DNA of 64,000 nt from Gavia stellata (taxonomy: Eukaryota; Chordata; Aves; Gaviiformes; Gaviidae): positions 18,620,261 through 18,684,260 of the forward strand of contig NC_082605.1 of assembly GCF_030936135.1 (NCBI RefSeq). Reading direction: 5' to 3'. Positions 13,650 through 25,800 of the stretch are shown here, in pieces. The translations under genes were made by a program, and so were the position numbers. Each line of letters begins with the position of its first letter. Position 1 is the stretch's first letter. Under the pieces are notes generated by a model. That model saw only the letters and a list, made by a program, of their open reading frames with translations. It did no database searches and was not told the DNA's origin.

Positions 13650-13866
13650 ATGTCTCCTCCAGTCCCTTCAGACCTGGGCTACGTACCCCCTGATGGCGGA
13701 TGGGGGTGGGCAGTGGTGTTTGGAGCCTCCATCTCAGTTGGGTTTGCATATACTTTTCCTAAAGCTTTCACAATCTACTTTAAAGAGCTCCAGGCTGTTT
13801 ACAGCATCTCCTACAGCCAGATTGCCTGGATAACATCCATCATGTGCGCTACCACCTACGGAGGAG
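13650..13866 (+). CDS. SLC16A7: Alternative first coding exon 1a of the MCT2-like transporter (TM1 version a)
   Basis: The exon encodes 72 codons plus one base. The ATG at 13650 is in a good context (ACC before the ATG). The peptide begins [20 protein letters not shown], runs through TM1 with FPK (Lys at residue 38, the position of the functional Lys38 of MCT1), and ends in TM2 at TTYGG. The exon stops at a strong donor (GTAAGT at 13867) in phase 1, matching the exon 2 acceptor at 42303. A GTG-initiated extension upstream is unlikely to be used. A plausible acceptor (tgctgcag ending 13608) would put a short 5' UTR from 13609 on this exon. It aligns without gaps to exon 1b over 60 residues with 19 differences and no disabling change. 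Alternatively it is the surviving first exon of a lost tandem copy, but the intact frame, start and donor argue for use. Confidence 0.75.
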
Positions 13867-16800
13867 GTAAGTGAAGCAAGACTGTATCTTTCTTTGGAAA
13901 AGAGGAGGTCTGACCTCTTCAGCAGAAGGGGAGGGGAGAATATATTCCTCTGAGAGAGGTCTTGGAAAGTTCTAACTGCAGGTTTGTCTCTCTGTTTTCT
14001 GATGATGTACATTGGCAAAACAGCGAAAACCAGTACTGCGGAGTATTTTATTGACAACATATATGATGTCACCATTTCTTGTTATTTTATCAGAAATCTT
14101 GCTATGTGTGGGTGGAGGCTTGGCCATGGTGGAATTATTTGAGCCTTGGACAGTTATTTCAGCATATTTAGTATTGCATCTTTTCTGTTCATATTCTTGG
14201 CTTTCTTTTTGAAACAAAATGTATTTCTTGCACTCATGATTGTAGAGAAGATGCTGGAAACTTGAAACCTGAAGTTTTGCTCATGAACAGGCATGGCATA
14301 CATGCCTGTAAATGTTGAGATAGTATGTAAATATGTTTTTAAATATTCCCTAATTCTGTTGCTAAAATCTTGCTGTAAGTCATTTATTAAGGTATGGTGT
14401 TTTAGATTTCTTTCTGCAGAATCTTTCTGAAAGGACAAATGTGTCCATTGGTTACTTCAAGTTAAAAGGTTCACTGAGTACTTGCACCTCGTCTGCAAAA
14501 GTTGGTGTTGTGCAAAGGTTGTGGGAAGGTATTGCTTGTCCTCAGATTTAAATCACCAAATGGATATTCTCAGAGGGATGTTTGCCTCAGATACTGATGC
14601 GAGGTATCAGTCTGCCACTTTGATCTGAGTAGCTGGTGTGTATCATTAACATTGCTGTTAATGGTTAGTAGAGGACCATCTTGCTTTTAGGTTGCTGATG
14701 CCTGTGAGGTGCGGCTGCTGGAGGTTATTGCCGGGCTCTTAGCAGACTCTTGGTTCTTCTTAGCTTGTTTTGCAAGGGTGAAACATAAAAGGATTAGCAC
14801 TTAAGAACACGAGAATAACCACACCGACTCACATCTACCCAAACCCGTATTCTTCCTCAAACAAGGTCAGTGACACACACTTTGGGAAAGACTATCACAG
14901 GCAAGTCGTAGATGGAGGGATCCTCTCGGTACCCCCTCACCCTCAGGATGGTGCGGTTCGGAGGCTTCCTGGGTCACACACTACAAACGTCAGGGTACAC
15001 CCTGTCTACGGGAGTTGTGCATACTCATCTCATGTACTTTAGGAACTGGTTTTATGTGGCAATACAGAAAGAGCTGTTTTGTCATCTGATATGGAAAGGA
15101 TTAAGGTGAAAGGAGAAAATTGCTGTAAGGCTCACCTGGCGCTCGGGACAGCGATACACGTCGCTCTGTCAGTGCCCTCAGCAATGCCTGTGACTCTGTG
15201 GACAACCTGTGTCTTTACTCTTTTGACAGAATCACACAATCACTAAGGTTGGAAAAGACCTGTAAGATCATCAAGTCCAACCATCAACCAACAAACACCA
15301 CCATGCCCACTAAACCGTGTCCCACAATGCCATGTCCACACGTTCCTTGAACACCTCCAGGGATGGTGACTCCACCACTTCCCTGGGCAGTTTATTCCAG
15401 TGTCTCACCACTCTCTCAGTAAAGAAATTTTTCCTAATATTGAGTCTAAACCTCCCCTGGTGCAACTTGAGGCCATTTCCTCTTGTCCTGACAGCTCATG
15501 CCTAGCGTTATTGAGCGTGCGATTCCCAAGATGACTGCATGCCTGGGAAAGCTGGCACGGGAGCAAGCGACTTTTTTCTTACCAATTCAAATCCAGCCCT
15601 CATCGAGGGAGACGGAAGGCTCCTCCTGCCACCGAGCCAGCAGCTGGTCTCAGCCCGTTCCCAGCGGGCAGGTACCGGCGTCGCTGACCCACTGGGGCTG
15701 ACTGGCACCCTCAGGGTTCGGGGTGACCAGGGAGGTGTGAGAGATGAGTTGCTTCCCTGCTTGCAGAAAGAGCCTTTTCGGGTCTGGCTGGAGTTGATCG
15801 GCCAGGCAGTGAGGAGGCTTCGTTGGGCTCTTTGGCCTATGGTGTCTGCTGCAGATGGACAGAAACATTCACTTCCAGGGTTATTAAATCAGCAGCTCTG
15901 CTGAGCACCTATTTGCCCTTGAAACAATGAATGCGTGTCCTGTGGCCGCTGTTTGGCTCTGGTGCTTTCATGTCAGGAGCTGAGAAGGGCTAAAGGAGTC
16001 TGAGAGAGAGACGGAAAAGCGACTCAGGCTGTGGGGACTGTTAGAGGGCTCGTTTCCTCAGGGTGGCTGTTCAGGCCCTCTGAAAATTGGATGTCTGAAA
16101 CTGAGCACTGAACATTAGAGATGTCTCAGAGTGGTTGAGACTTCTGGCTTTTGGTTTTCCACATTCCCTGAGCTAGGGCTCTCGACACCCAGACGAAGAT
16201 ACAGAGGAGATTAAAGCAAGGGAACGGCTGTCAGTGATCCTGATGGGGGAAGAAGCCATTACAGTATAAAAAAACCTTGTGGTTTTCATCATTGATCTTC
16301 CCATCTTTAAATACAGACTTCGGTGAAATCTTATTGCTGCAGAGCTATCATTATAAGCTACGGCTGAGCATGCAAGCGCCTGACTTTCCCAGATGTCGCA
16401 TGTAACATCAGGAGGCTGTCAGCCTAAGCAGGAAAACACGAGATGCTGTGAAGCAAGATGACTTTTCCTTTTCAGCATTGCATTTACCTTTACACTGACT
16501 CTGAGCTAAGAACTCGGTGCTGGCAGGGGGGTCCTGTCCCACCTTTCCTGGCATTGTCACAAACACCTGTGTTCATTGCTTCAAGAGCACCTTTCCTCTT
16601 TGGGGGTCTGTCCTGTGCTGGGGTAGCTGTTGCTGTTCAGCTCACTTAGTTTTTAAATCACTGTAGCATCTGGGTTAAAAAAAAAAAAAGGAAAGAAATA
16701 GATCTTGAAATAAAAGTCTGAGGAAGAATCCCTGTGTAACGATTATAGACTCTTCCAGAATTAAGGAAGATCAATTATCTCCTCTGTTCTTGCAAATGAT

Positions 16801-19800
16801 TAATAATTCTAAACATTTCCCTGTCATGCTCTCATCTTTCAGTTGTTGTTTCCAGTAAATGGTGTTGACACCTCCATAGATCTGAAAGCAGCAGCATGCT
16901 AATAGTAATAGAAGAGGGAATGGCAATAATAACAGATTTAGGAGTTTCATCTCGGGGAATAAATATCTTTGAATGCATAAGTAATTGAATACTCAGTTTG
17001 ATCTTCCTTTCAGCTACACCAGCATAAATGTAGAGCAGTTCTGTAGCATCCAGTGAAGCTGTATGCTGTGTTTGAGGGAGGAAGAGAGCACCAGCAATGC
17101 CTGCCCAGAGTGGTTGAGGGCATGCAGGGCATCCCTTCAGGGAGAATTATACCTTTAAACCCCAGCTTTAGTTTTACAATATTCAGAAATGCTACAGCTA
17201 ACTGTATGCAAAGTAGTCCTTTAGGACAGCATGTGTTTCTTTGCACTAGAGTAATTTAAAAAAAGCTCCAACAAACATTGAATACCGTTTCTGGGTGAAA
17301 CTTTGGCTGCACTGAAGTCAGCAGGCACCTTGCCATCACCTTTAGCGGAGCCAGGATTTCACCTTTCAGCTGCAAAGTTTGATCTGCTGATCTATAGCAC
17401 TAGAAGACGGGCAAATTTCAGCCCCAAGCATGGCATTTGGCAAAGGGGGCTGAGAGCCCTGAGAAATTTTAGAAATGAATTCTGTGTCTGTAAATGCCCG
17501 GTTTCACAGAGGTCTCCAGGAATGTTGAGTGATGGAGTGCCCTATAAACATCACCTAGATAATAGGTGCGTCTTTGAAGCCTGTCTTACAAGGAGTCATT
17601 TCTGTGGCCCTTAGGGGGCTCTTGGGAAGGTCAGTCTGTAAACCCAGGATTACAGCAAGCTTGAGCAAATACTTGGACCAAAAGTCTCCTGTTTTTGATC
17701 TTGTGGGGTAACATGGATGTACAGTGTCAAAAGTTCAACAAGCTCCTAAAGAACAATCTGTGTAAGACCTTGAAAGTTAATACTAAAGCATTGTGCTTGA
17801 TCTGCTGGACAACGGTCAGCCAGAAGGGCAAAGCAACACAGAAAATGCAGGCGCAGGAGCCCGACTGAGTTTACCTACAGTAATATTGTGTATTGCATCA
17901 CCCTGTGTTAAGGGCACAGAGGGCTGATCAGCCCCAGGTGGTATTAGACACAGCTAGCCACACCGCGTGCTGCATGAACTAATCTCTTCCCATGTTTGAT
18001 TCTGTTTCTTGTTTCCGTATCCCAGCATTTAGCTGAGTTTGAAAGGTAATGAAGGAGCTTGCTGGGTTTCCTCCACCCCGTGAAGAAGAGCTGGTTACGT
18101 GCAGAGTGGCTGCAGACTTCATCCTGCAGTCCTGCTTCCCACCCGCTCTCTTGCAGAGTCCAGCAGCCTCACTGGTGATGAGAGCTACGTGGTGTCAGCT
18201 AAGATTGGCTTCTGCTCGGTGCGTCCTTGTCCGTGAAGCAAATCAAAGGTGCCCTACATATATGCAGCAAACAGCGGTACCTGTTCCAAGAATGCTACAG
18301 TCCTAGAGGAAGGTTTCTTGGGGGAACTCACATCAAGAGCAGAAGTCCTCATGGAATTACGATCACTTGTCACAACAGTTTTATCTGATGGGGGGAAAAA
18401 AACCCAACAAAGCCCCATCTGCCTCTTCATGATAGTTTTCTGTAGCTTTAATTGACTATCCCTCTAATACCTTAAAACTTGGGTGAGGTGGGGTTAACTT
18501 TTTGGGAAAATAAATACCTGCATTATATAATGGCTCAGAGTACTATGATCTGCAAACAGCAGTGTCCCAGAGACTACTTGCAAACTGCTGTGACGTCCCC
18601 CTATCACCAAGCCACTGACCCTCAATTCAAGCTCAGCCAATGTTGTACAGTTCCAGCTTTTTGCTGTTCTCAAGTGGGAATCGCTCTTCATGGTGGCCCT
18701 GTAACATCTGTCCTCTCTCAAACATCAGAAGGGTTTAATGACATCTAAAGCACTCCACCTTGTTGAAGCGTTATTCAGGCAGCCCTGTGGCAGGTGATCC
18801 TCTTTCTGTCTTGTTGACAACTACTTGAGAGTTTGTTTGTGGCAGGACAGCCTTGGAGATGCGCTGGAGACAGCAGTGGTCTTCTGGACTCAGCTGTGCC
18901 ACAACTGCTTAGGGCCATGCCTTGGAGAAGGTGCTTGTGGAGGGACTGGATGTGTTTGGACCCTGCAGTCACAATGCGTTGGATTAGTTTTGACAGTCTA
19001 AGCTGCAGATCTTTGCTAACCTGTTTCCTTTTCACTGAAATGAGTAAGGAAACTCTCACAAGAATATCTCCATCAGAAGTCACAGGAGAACTGTATGCTC
19101 AGTGGAGGTGAGCCCAAGCCCACACACTTGTGCTGCAGTACACGGAGGGTATATCCACCACCCAGAAACTCTCTCCGTGTTTGCAGGCTGTGACCTTGTG
19201 GAGATCAGCTAAATTCACTCAGGGTGAAAAATGTAGTAAAGTAGCATCATAAGCAAACAGGTCTAAGATACCTAGCATGCATCATGGGGAATACGGGTTG
19301 GGGTAACACAAGGCAAGAGCAAACACTGCCCTTGGAAACATCTCCAAGGATTTAGGTGGTTGCTGCCTTTCTAGTACAATACCATCATTTCACATCTTCC
19401 TAAGTGAAGGGGTGCACAGGATCACATGAAAATAATTATTCTAGCTAAAACTGGGATTATGCAGTGGCTCTAAGTAAGTTGGCTGAAAGTGGCAGAAGAT
19501 GCTCTGGGGTGGAGGAAGCCGCTGTCTCTGTCGCTGGTGTAACCAGGTGTCCCTGGTGGGATCAGCTACTCTGTGACAGCACTGGGGAGCTGCACGGTGG
19601 TACCTGTGTGACACAGCTTGTGTTTACCAGGACTTCCCATCCTTGACAGGACAGAAATGTAGGTCCTTTATTTTTTTGTATGCTTTTGCTTCAAAATAAG
19701 AACAAGCAGGCAAAGTAGGTAAGGCAAACTGGAATAAGATGGGATATAGTACTGATTTTACTTTGACAACAATAAATTGACTTTATTCACTACGTGTTTA

Positions 19801-22800
19801 CCTTGAGCAGAAAGGTATGAACTCGTTATCCTGTGGTAAAACCTCACAGCAAGGAAAACAAGGCTGGAGTCTGGGAGTGGAGAACCACAGATTGGCAAGG
19901 CAGAGGTTTCCCTTGGCACACAGTGTCCTGCAGGAAAGAGTCCCCTTTACTTTCGGTACAAATGAAAGAGTGACCTGCTCTGCTCTGGCTAATGTGTAAT
20001 TACACCTTCAACACAACCTTATGCCCCAGCTATTTGTTCCCCCGTGTTTGTGTGCACGATCTGAAATGCCACCAGGCTCTGCATTCAGTGGTGTTTGGAA
20101 AAAAACACAGTATTTGTCCTAATTTTCAATCATTCAGGGCTTGGCATAGCCAGACTTCTGCCATAAAAGTTAATAGCTAAATTCTCGATGCGTCTTTGAG
20201 TACTTCAACCATGTTGTTTTTCCCTTTCTATGCAGTCATTTTCCAAATGTAACAGAGGAAGATCCTACTGGGATTAAAATGTAAATGAGATGGAGATGCA
20301 ATAGCAAAGGAATAATTTGTTTTAATTCCCTGTGAAAACATTCCAGTTATTAGGTTTAGATTAACTGCAGCCATCTTTTTACCAAGACAAATGTTTTGGT
20401 TTGGGCTGCTGATTAAAATCCTGCGTCAGGGGAAAACCAAAAGAAGTGATGTCACTGCTCAGTTTATTTTATCATCTCCAGGAAACCAGCACATCCAGCA
20501 GCGATGCTTCATGCACCTGGCTGGTTTGACAGCACTGACGCAGGGCTGGAGCCGTCTAAGAGGTCTGCTGGCTCGGGAGAGAGTTATTTCATGTCGTATG
20601 AATCCCTCCGCCTGCCTGGCCTCCGCGCTATTAATACTGGGGCTTAGCAAAAAGCAAGTTTGACATTTCATAACTTTCTGTTTTGACCTGTCCTTGACCC
20701 CCTTGTAAAACATTACTTGGTGGAAAGCAGAGCCACAAGGCTCTGCCAGCATTCCGGGTGGTTCCCAGCAGCACCAGCACCGACATCCCTTGGCTCCGCG
20801 CTGTGTCACCCCGCCACCAAGCTCAGGGACCTGTGGGGCTGGTGGCTCTGCCTGCAGCAGAGCATCTCGCACAGCCGCGGAGAGGCTGCGTGGAAATTAG
20901 AGGTCTCCCCAAAATAGCCATAGGGATGCAGATTGACTGTGCTTGACCCGCGTGCCCTATCGGAGCATGCTCAGGTGCTGTGTCGGTGGGGTGCTGCTCA
21001 GCATCCCAGGAGCTGCCGGGCAGAGTTAGGTTCCCTTTAATTAAAACCTTGAGCACGAAAATATTACTGGTAAATCCCTGAACGCTGGAGGTCTTGTGGC
21101 TAAACACTGAGGAATGTGTTGTATCAGCCTGGTCACGCTCAGCGGTGAGGAAAGCGCGGGGGGGATAAGGGTAATTCTGCACTCCCCGGGCAGGGAACTA
21201 TTGATCTGTCCTCAGGCTTGCTTTTCGTGATTGCTTCTGGTTGGGGTCCAGAGCCAAGAATTTTGCTGAATTCAAACCTTTTCCCAAGCAATAATCTATA
21301 TTAGTATGGATTGATCCCTTGGAAAAAGTTAAGGATATTATTAGGAATGTAAATGCGTGGGCCTATTTTCAGAGGACTGGGATCCCTCTCTCCCAAGACA
21401 GATTGCACTGAGGAAAGTAACGGCATTGCAGCCTGGGTCACGGGGGCCAGCCCTCCGGTTTTGCAGACAATTGCTGTATATAATCTCATTCATAAATTCA
21501 GAAGATCTGTTTTAACCGTGGTTATGGATTGGATTTGACTGCTGATGCATTTTATGAGCAAATGGAAAATGACAATGGAATAGTTTTGAGAAATGCGGGT
21601 ATGCCGTGGAAGTGAAAATCACAGATGCTTTGAAGAAGTGCAGAGTTACCTCTTTAGGAGCTCACTTACCCGATGCTGTTTTGATGCAGCAGAGCTAGGA
21701 ATGGATTTTTTTTCTTTAATGTGGAAGCAATTTCTAAAGCCTTTAATTGACTTTCAAAGACTCAATGAAGGAAAACCACTGTTGAGTTTATAGAGTTGTA
21801 GCTCCTACCTTTGGCTGCAATAAAATGCCTTGCGTAAAAGGCTTAGAACAAAATTCTTTTCAAATACCGAAGTGGTCCACTGAGAATAAATAGAAATGCT
21901 TTCCATTCTCAGGGGAGCCCAGGGGTTTTTTTCCCTTTTTTTTTTTTAAGGAAAAGAAAAACACTCAAGTTGTCAACACTAGTCACTTTTTCTCGGTGAC
22001 CTTACATTTTAAATATTGTTTATCCAACCTTGGACTTCAATAAGTGAAGGACATGAGTTCATTGGATTTAAAAATCATGACTTAAAATATCTATAGGAAC
22101 TGTCACAGAAAGCTTTGCAAAGATTGGAAAACAGGCCCTTTTGGGGAGAGAGGAAGAGTTTCAGATTCTGCCTTGCTCCAGGCCCCTTTTCCCCCCTTGC
22201 CCCTCTTCTTTCAACAGCTCTGGAGTGGAGTCCTGGGAATACAATAGCAGTCACTTATTTACATGGAGGACTGCGACAGGGAAATGAGTCATTTGAAAAG
22301 GTATTTTGCAATTTTAATCAATTTTGTTGCCGCTTGCCAACAAATTAAAAAACCTGCCCTCCAGGAAGCGTCTGCTGTCTGTGGGTGAGTAAGCGGAGCC
22401 TGGCTCTGGGGGGGCTGTGTTCCCGAAATGGAGGGGGAGCGCTCACATAGGCAGCTATTGTGAGATGAGCCCAAGTCTCCCCAAATTGCTGGGAAGTCCT
22501 TTTTGGCCTTGTGAGCCCAGGATTGCTGCTGTCAGTCCCTCCCTCCGCCCTCAGGCTGTCGTGCTTTGTTTGTGAGCATCTCTTCAGAGCAGCGACACAA
22601 GAGCAAAGACTAATCGATTTCAGACATCTTTAGAAATAATTTGTGTCCCTCCCAGCATCTCCTGCTGCAGCTGGTTTCCTGCTGGAGTTTTGAGTTTGCC
22701 ACCAGTTTGTGTGAACATTTACCCAGAAGCTGTTATGCCAGGGTTTGCTGCAGAGCAAATTCTTCAACATTACACCAAATTTAGCATTTCTGCAGAAGGA

Positions 22801-25800
22801 AACTGTCCCATCTTCCAGCCGAGGTCATGGCTGGAGTTGTAGCTGCTTCTTCATCCCTCTGCTCCCGGGAGTTTCCATCTGCCCCCTCCCTCCCCGATGC
22901 TAAGGAGGTGCCCAAGTTCAATCTCAGGTGTGTTTATTTAGATTTGGTCCAATTTTTTATTTTTGGCAAAACACAAAAACCAGCTGCTGAAACAAACTTA
23001 ATTCCCATTTATTAGAAAAACTCCACTGATCCAAACTCTCATCCCTCTGTAGCAAAACAGAAGAAAACAGCCCTGTCCCCTTGGCCGTCCCCTTGTTCAG
23101 CTGCAGACAGGGTTTTTGTACCCGAGAGACTTTCATTGTCTCCTGCGATGGCAGACTGCCCGCCACTGCACCCTGCACCTTCGTGCATGCAGGACTGTAC
23201 GTCGTACAAGCGATGCTGTAGAAGCAGGTATCTTTACAGCCCATAAAGTGGGTCTGGGCTGTACCAAAACAAAACTGTCCAGGTCATCACGCTGTGACCC
23301 TGCACCTGAGAGTAAAGGTCTTCTGGTCGTTTTAAGTTTACTCAGTTTTATAGGAAGAAAGAAATAGTAGTAATAAAACATCTTACAGAGGTGTTGTAAG
23401 GAGATCTTTAAAGCTCTAGATTACTGAGCAAGGCACTGATTTTTTTTCCCCCTCTCCATTACCGCTTAATTGCGTATGTAGAAAAATGGGATTTACAGTA
23501 ACACAGGGGCTGTTTCGGGAGCATTGGAGGGAAGGTGGAAATAGGGAGGAGGGGACCTCCTTCTCGTTTCATTAGAGATTGACATGTTTGTACCTGAACC
23601 GAAAGTGGTACCGCTGTTAAAATCTAATTCAAAATTAGAGAAGAAACACCAGCCCAGACCAGCAAGCTTTGCCTCCCCATGTTCTTGGGGAGGGAAGAGC
23701 TGCGTACAGGCCCAGAAGGGTGTGAGAGTGGCAAAGCCTTACAGAGCCCTTCTCGAGCGTAAGGATTTGCTCTTTCCCGGACTATCTGGGAAGGGCTCCC
23801 GGCATCCCCATGCAGAGGCTGTGGGCAGGCAGGGACCCCCTGTCTCAGGCGGAGCGGGAAGGGGAAGCCCACTGCCCCCTGCGACATCACCACGTGGGTA
23901 GCGTTCGGCTCAAGAAGAAGAGGAGGAACGAAAAATGTAAACAGCAGCAGTGTTTAAATGCAGATTTTAAAAACAACTGATTTCCACACACCTAACTAGC
24001 GTGACTTGGTTTTTGAGCGTTAGGTTGCCTTTTTTGCAAACAGATTGACTAGAGATTTATAAGAGATTAGGGAAGAGTTCGTCTGAACCTTAAAATACAG
24101 CAAAGCCAAAGGGGAGTCGAAGCTCTGCCTGGGGGAAGAAAGGGCCGTGTTTGTGATGCGGGTAGTGTTACTGATTTGCAGGCAAAATGTCTTTTGCCAA
24201 AATGATTTGTAAAATCTGCCCAAATCATACCCCAGCCTTCGTGGTTACGCATGGAGGGAAGAAGGCCTCCCTCTCCCGGGAGGCTGGAGGCAGAGCGGGA
24301 CGTGCCAGAGCGCTGACACTCACCTGCCAGCTCCATATGAATTTCCCCAAAACTGGGGCCGGGAGGGCACGTGGCTGAATTCCTCCAAGACCCGTGGGGC
24401 TGGTACTTAAGCCAGGGGGAGGCAAGGTGGAGCAAAATGCACGTCTGATCGTGGAACTGCAACTTCCCAGCAAGAGCAAACACCGCACTTTTCCCCAAAG
24501 GGACTTCAGTGTAAAAACGAGAATATACAGCGAATTGGTGAACTTCAACAGCGGGTGGACAACTGCACAAGTCTGCAATGATGTGGTGGTACGGGGAGAG
24601 GAGAGTGTCCTGCAACTTGGTAAAGAGGAGAAAAGAGCTGGGATGCTGGTGGACACACAGGGGGAAAAAAATAATTATCGTTTAAATAACTGAGGATGGT
24701 TTAATTAATGCCCGGGGGTGGCTGGGTGCTGCTGCCTCCCGCAGCGCCCGGGCTTGGGGGGGGGCGAGGAAAAACAAGGGGAGAAAGGGAAAAGGAGAAA
24801 GGCATGTAAAACCCGGAGGAGGTTCGGTCCGTGTCCCCGTCTGCCGGGGCGGGGTGGGAGCCGGGCCGAGGCGGGCCGGTCCCGCGTGGGGCGGTGCGGG
24901 CGGCTCCCCCGCCCCGCCCCGCCCCGCCCCGTCCCGTCCCGTCCCGTCCCGTCCCGTCCCGTCCCGTCCCGTCCGGGCGGCCGCGGCGGGGCTCAGTGGC
25001 CGCGCCGGCGCCGCGCTCCCGCAGGTGGGTGCTGCCGCGTGGGGACTGCGGGGTCCCACGCGTGTCCGGGGGCTGCGGCCCAGCCTGCCGTGCGGAGGGG
25101 GTCCGGGGGGGCTGAGCACGCACGAGTGGGGCGGTGCACCGGGTCGGAGCCGCCGTTTGTGATCTTACCCACCGCCACGGGGCAGTTCTGGCACCGTCCG
25201 GCTCTCCCCCCAGCCCCAGTGTGGGTGCCAGGGGACACTGCTACATATAGCTGATATTCTTTGCGTTAAATGGCAACGCAGAGCGGCATGGGTGGGGTGC
25301 GACATTAGAAATTGATAACCAGACTGAAGCTGCGTTGGGGCGATGCCGTTGCTGCAGGCCGGGGATCTGGGGGAGCAGCATCTCCGGGACTGACCCTGCG
25401 CCTTTGCACTTTCTTTTTCAGGGCTTCCCGAGGAGCGCTGGGCACAGCTGAGCGCTCGCCCAGCCCCGCCATGCCACCCCCTGCCATGCCACCCCCTGCT
25501 AACGTGGGGCGAGCCCCTGGCCCGCCGGACGGCGGCTGGGGCTGGGTGGTGGTCTTCGGCGCTTTCATTTCTATCGGCTTCGCATACGCCTTCCCCAAAG
25601 GCGTAGCCATCTTCTTCAAAGAAATCCAGGATTTCTTTGGCACGTCCTATAGCGAGATCGCCTGGGTCTCCTCGATCATGTTGGCCACGACGTATGGTGC
25701 AGGTGAGTAAACCTGCACCAGCCCCTGCGGTTGTAACACCAGAAATAAGCCAGAAATCCCTGCTCCGGGCCAGCGGACAGGGAAAGCAGCAGTGTCCATC

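Noticed and set aside
24067..24615. 182-codon minus-strand open frame upstream of the CpG island
   Set aside because: It has no motif and overlaps other frames in a GC-rising region. A divergent transcript from the island is possible but not shown.
24682..25254. Several overlapping open frames of 94-178 codons on both strands
   Set aside because: They arise from the CpG-rich repeat array (poly Pro/Ser/Arg/Gly-Ala products). Low stop frequency in such composition explains them.
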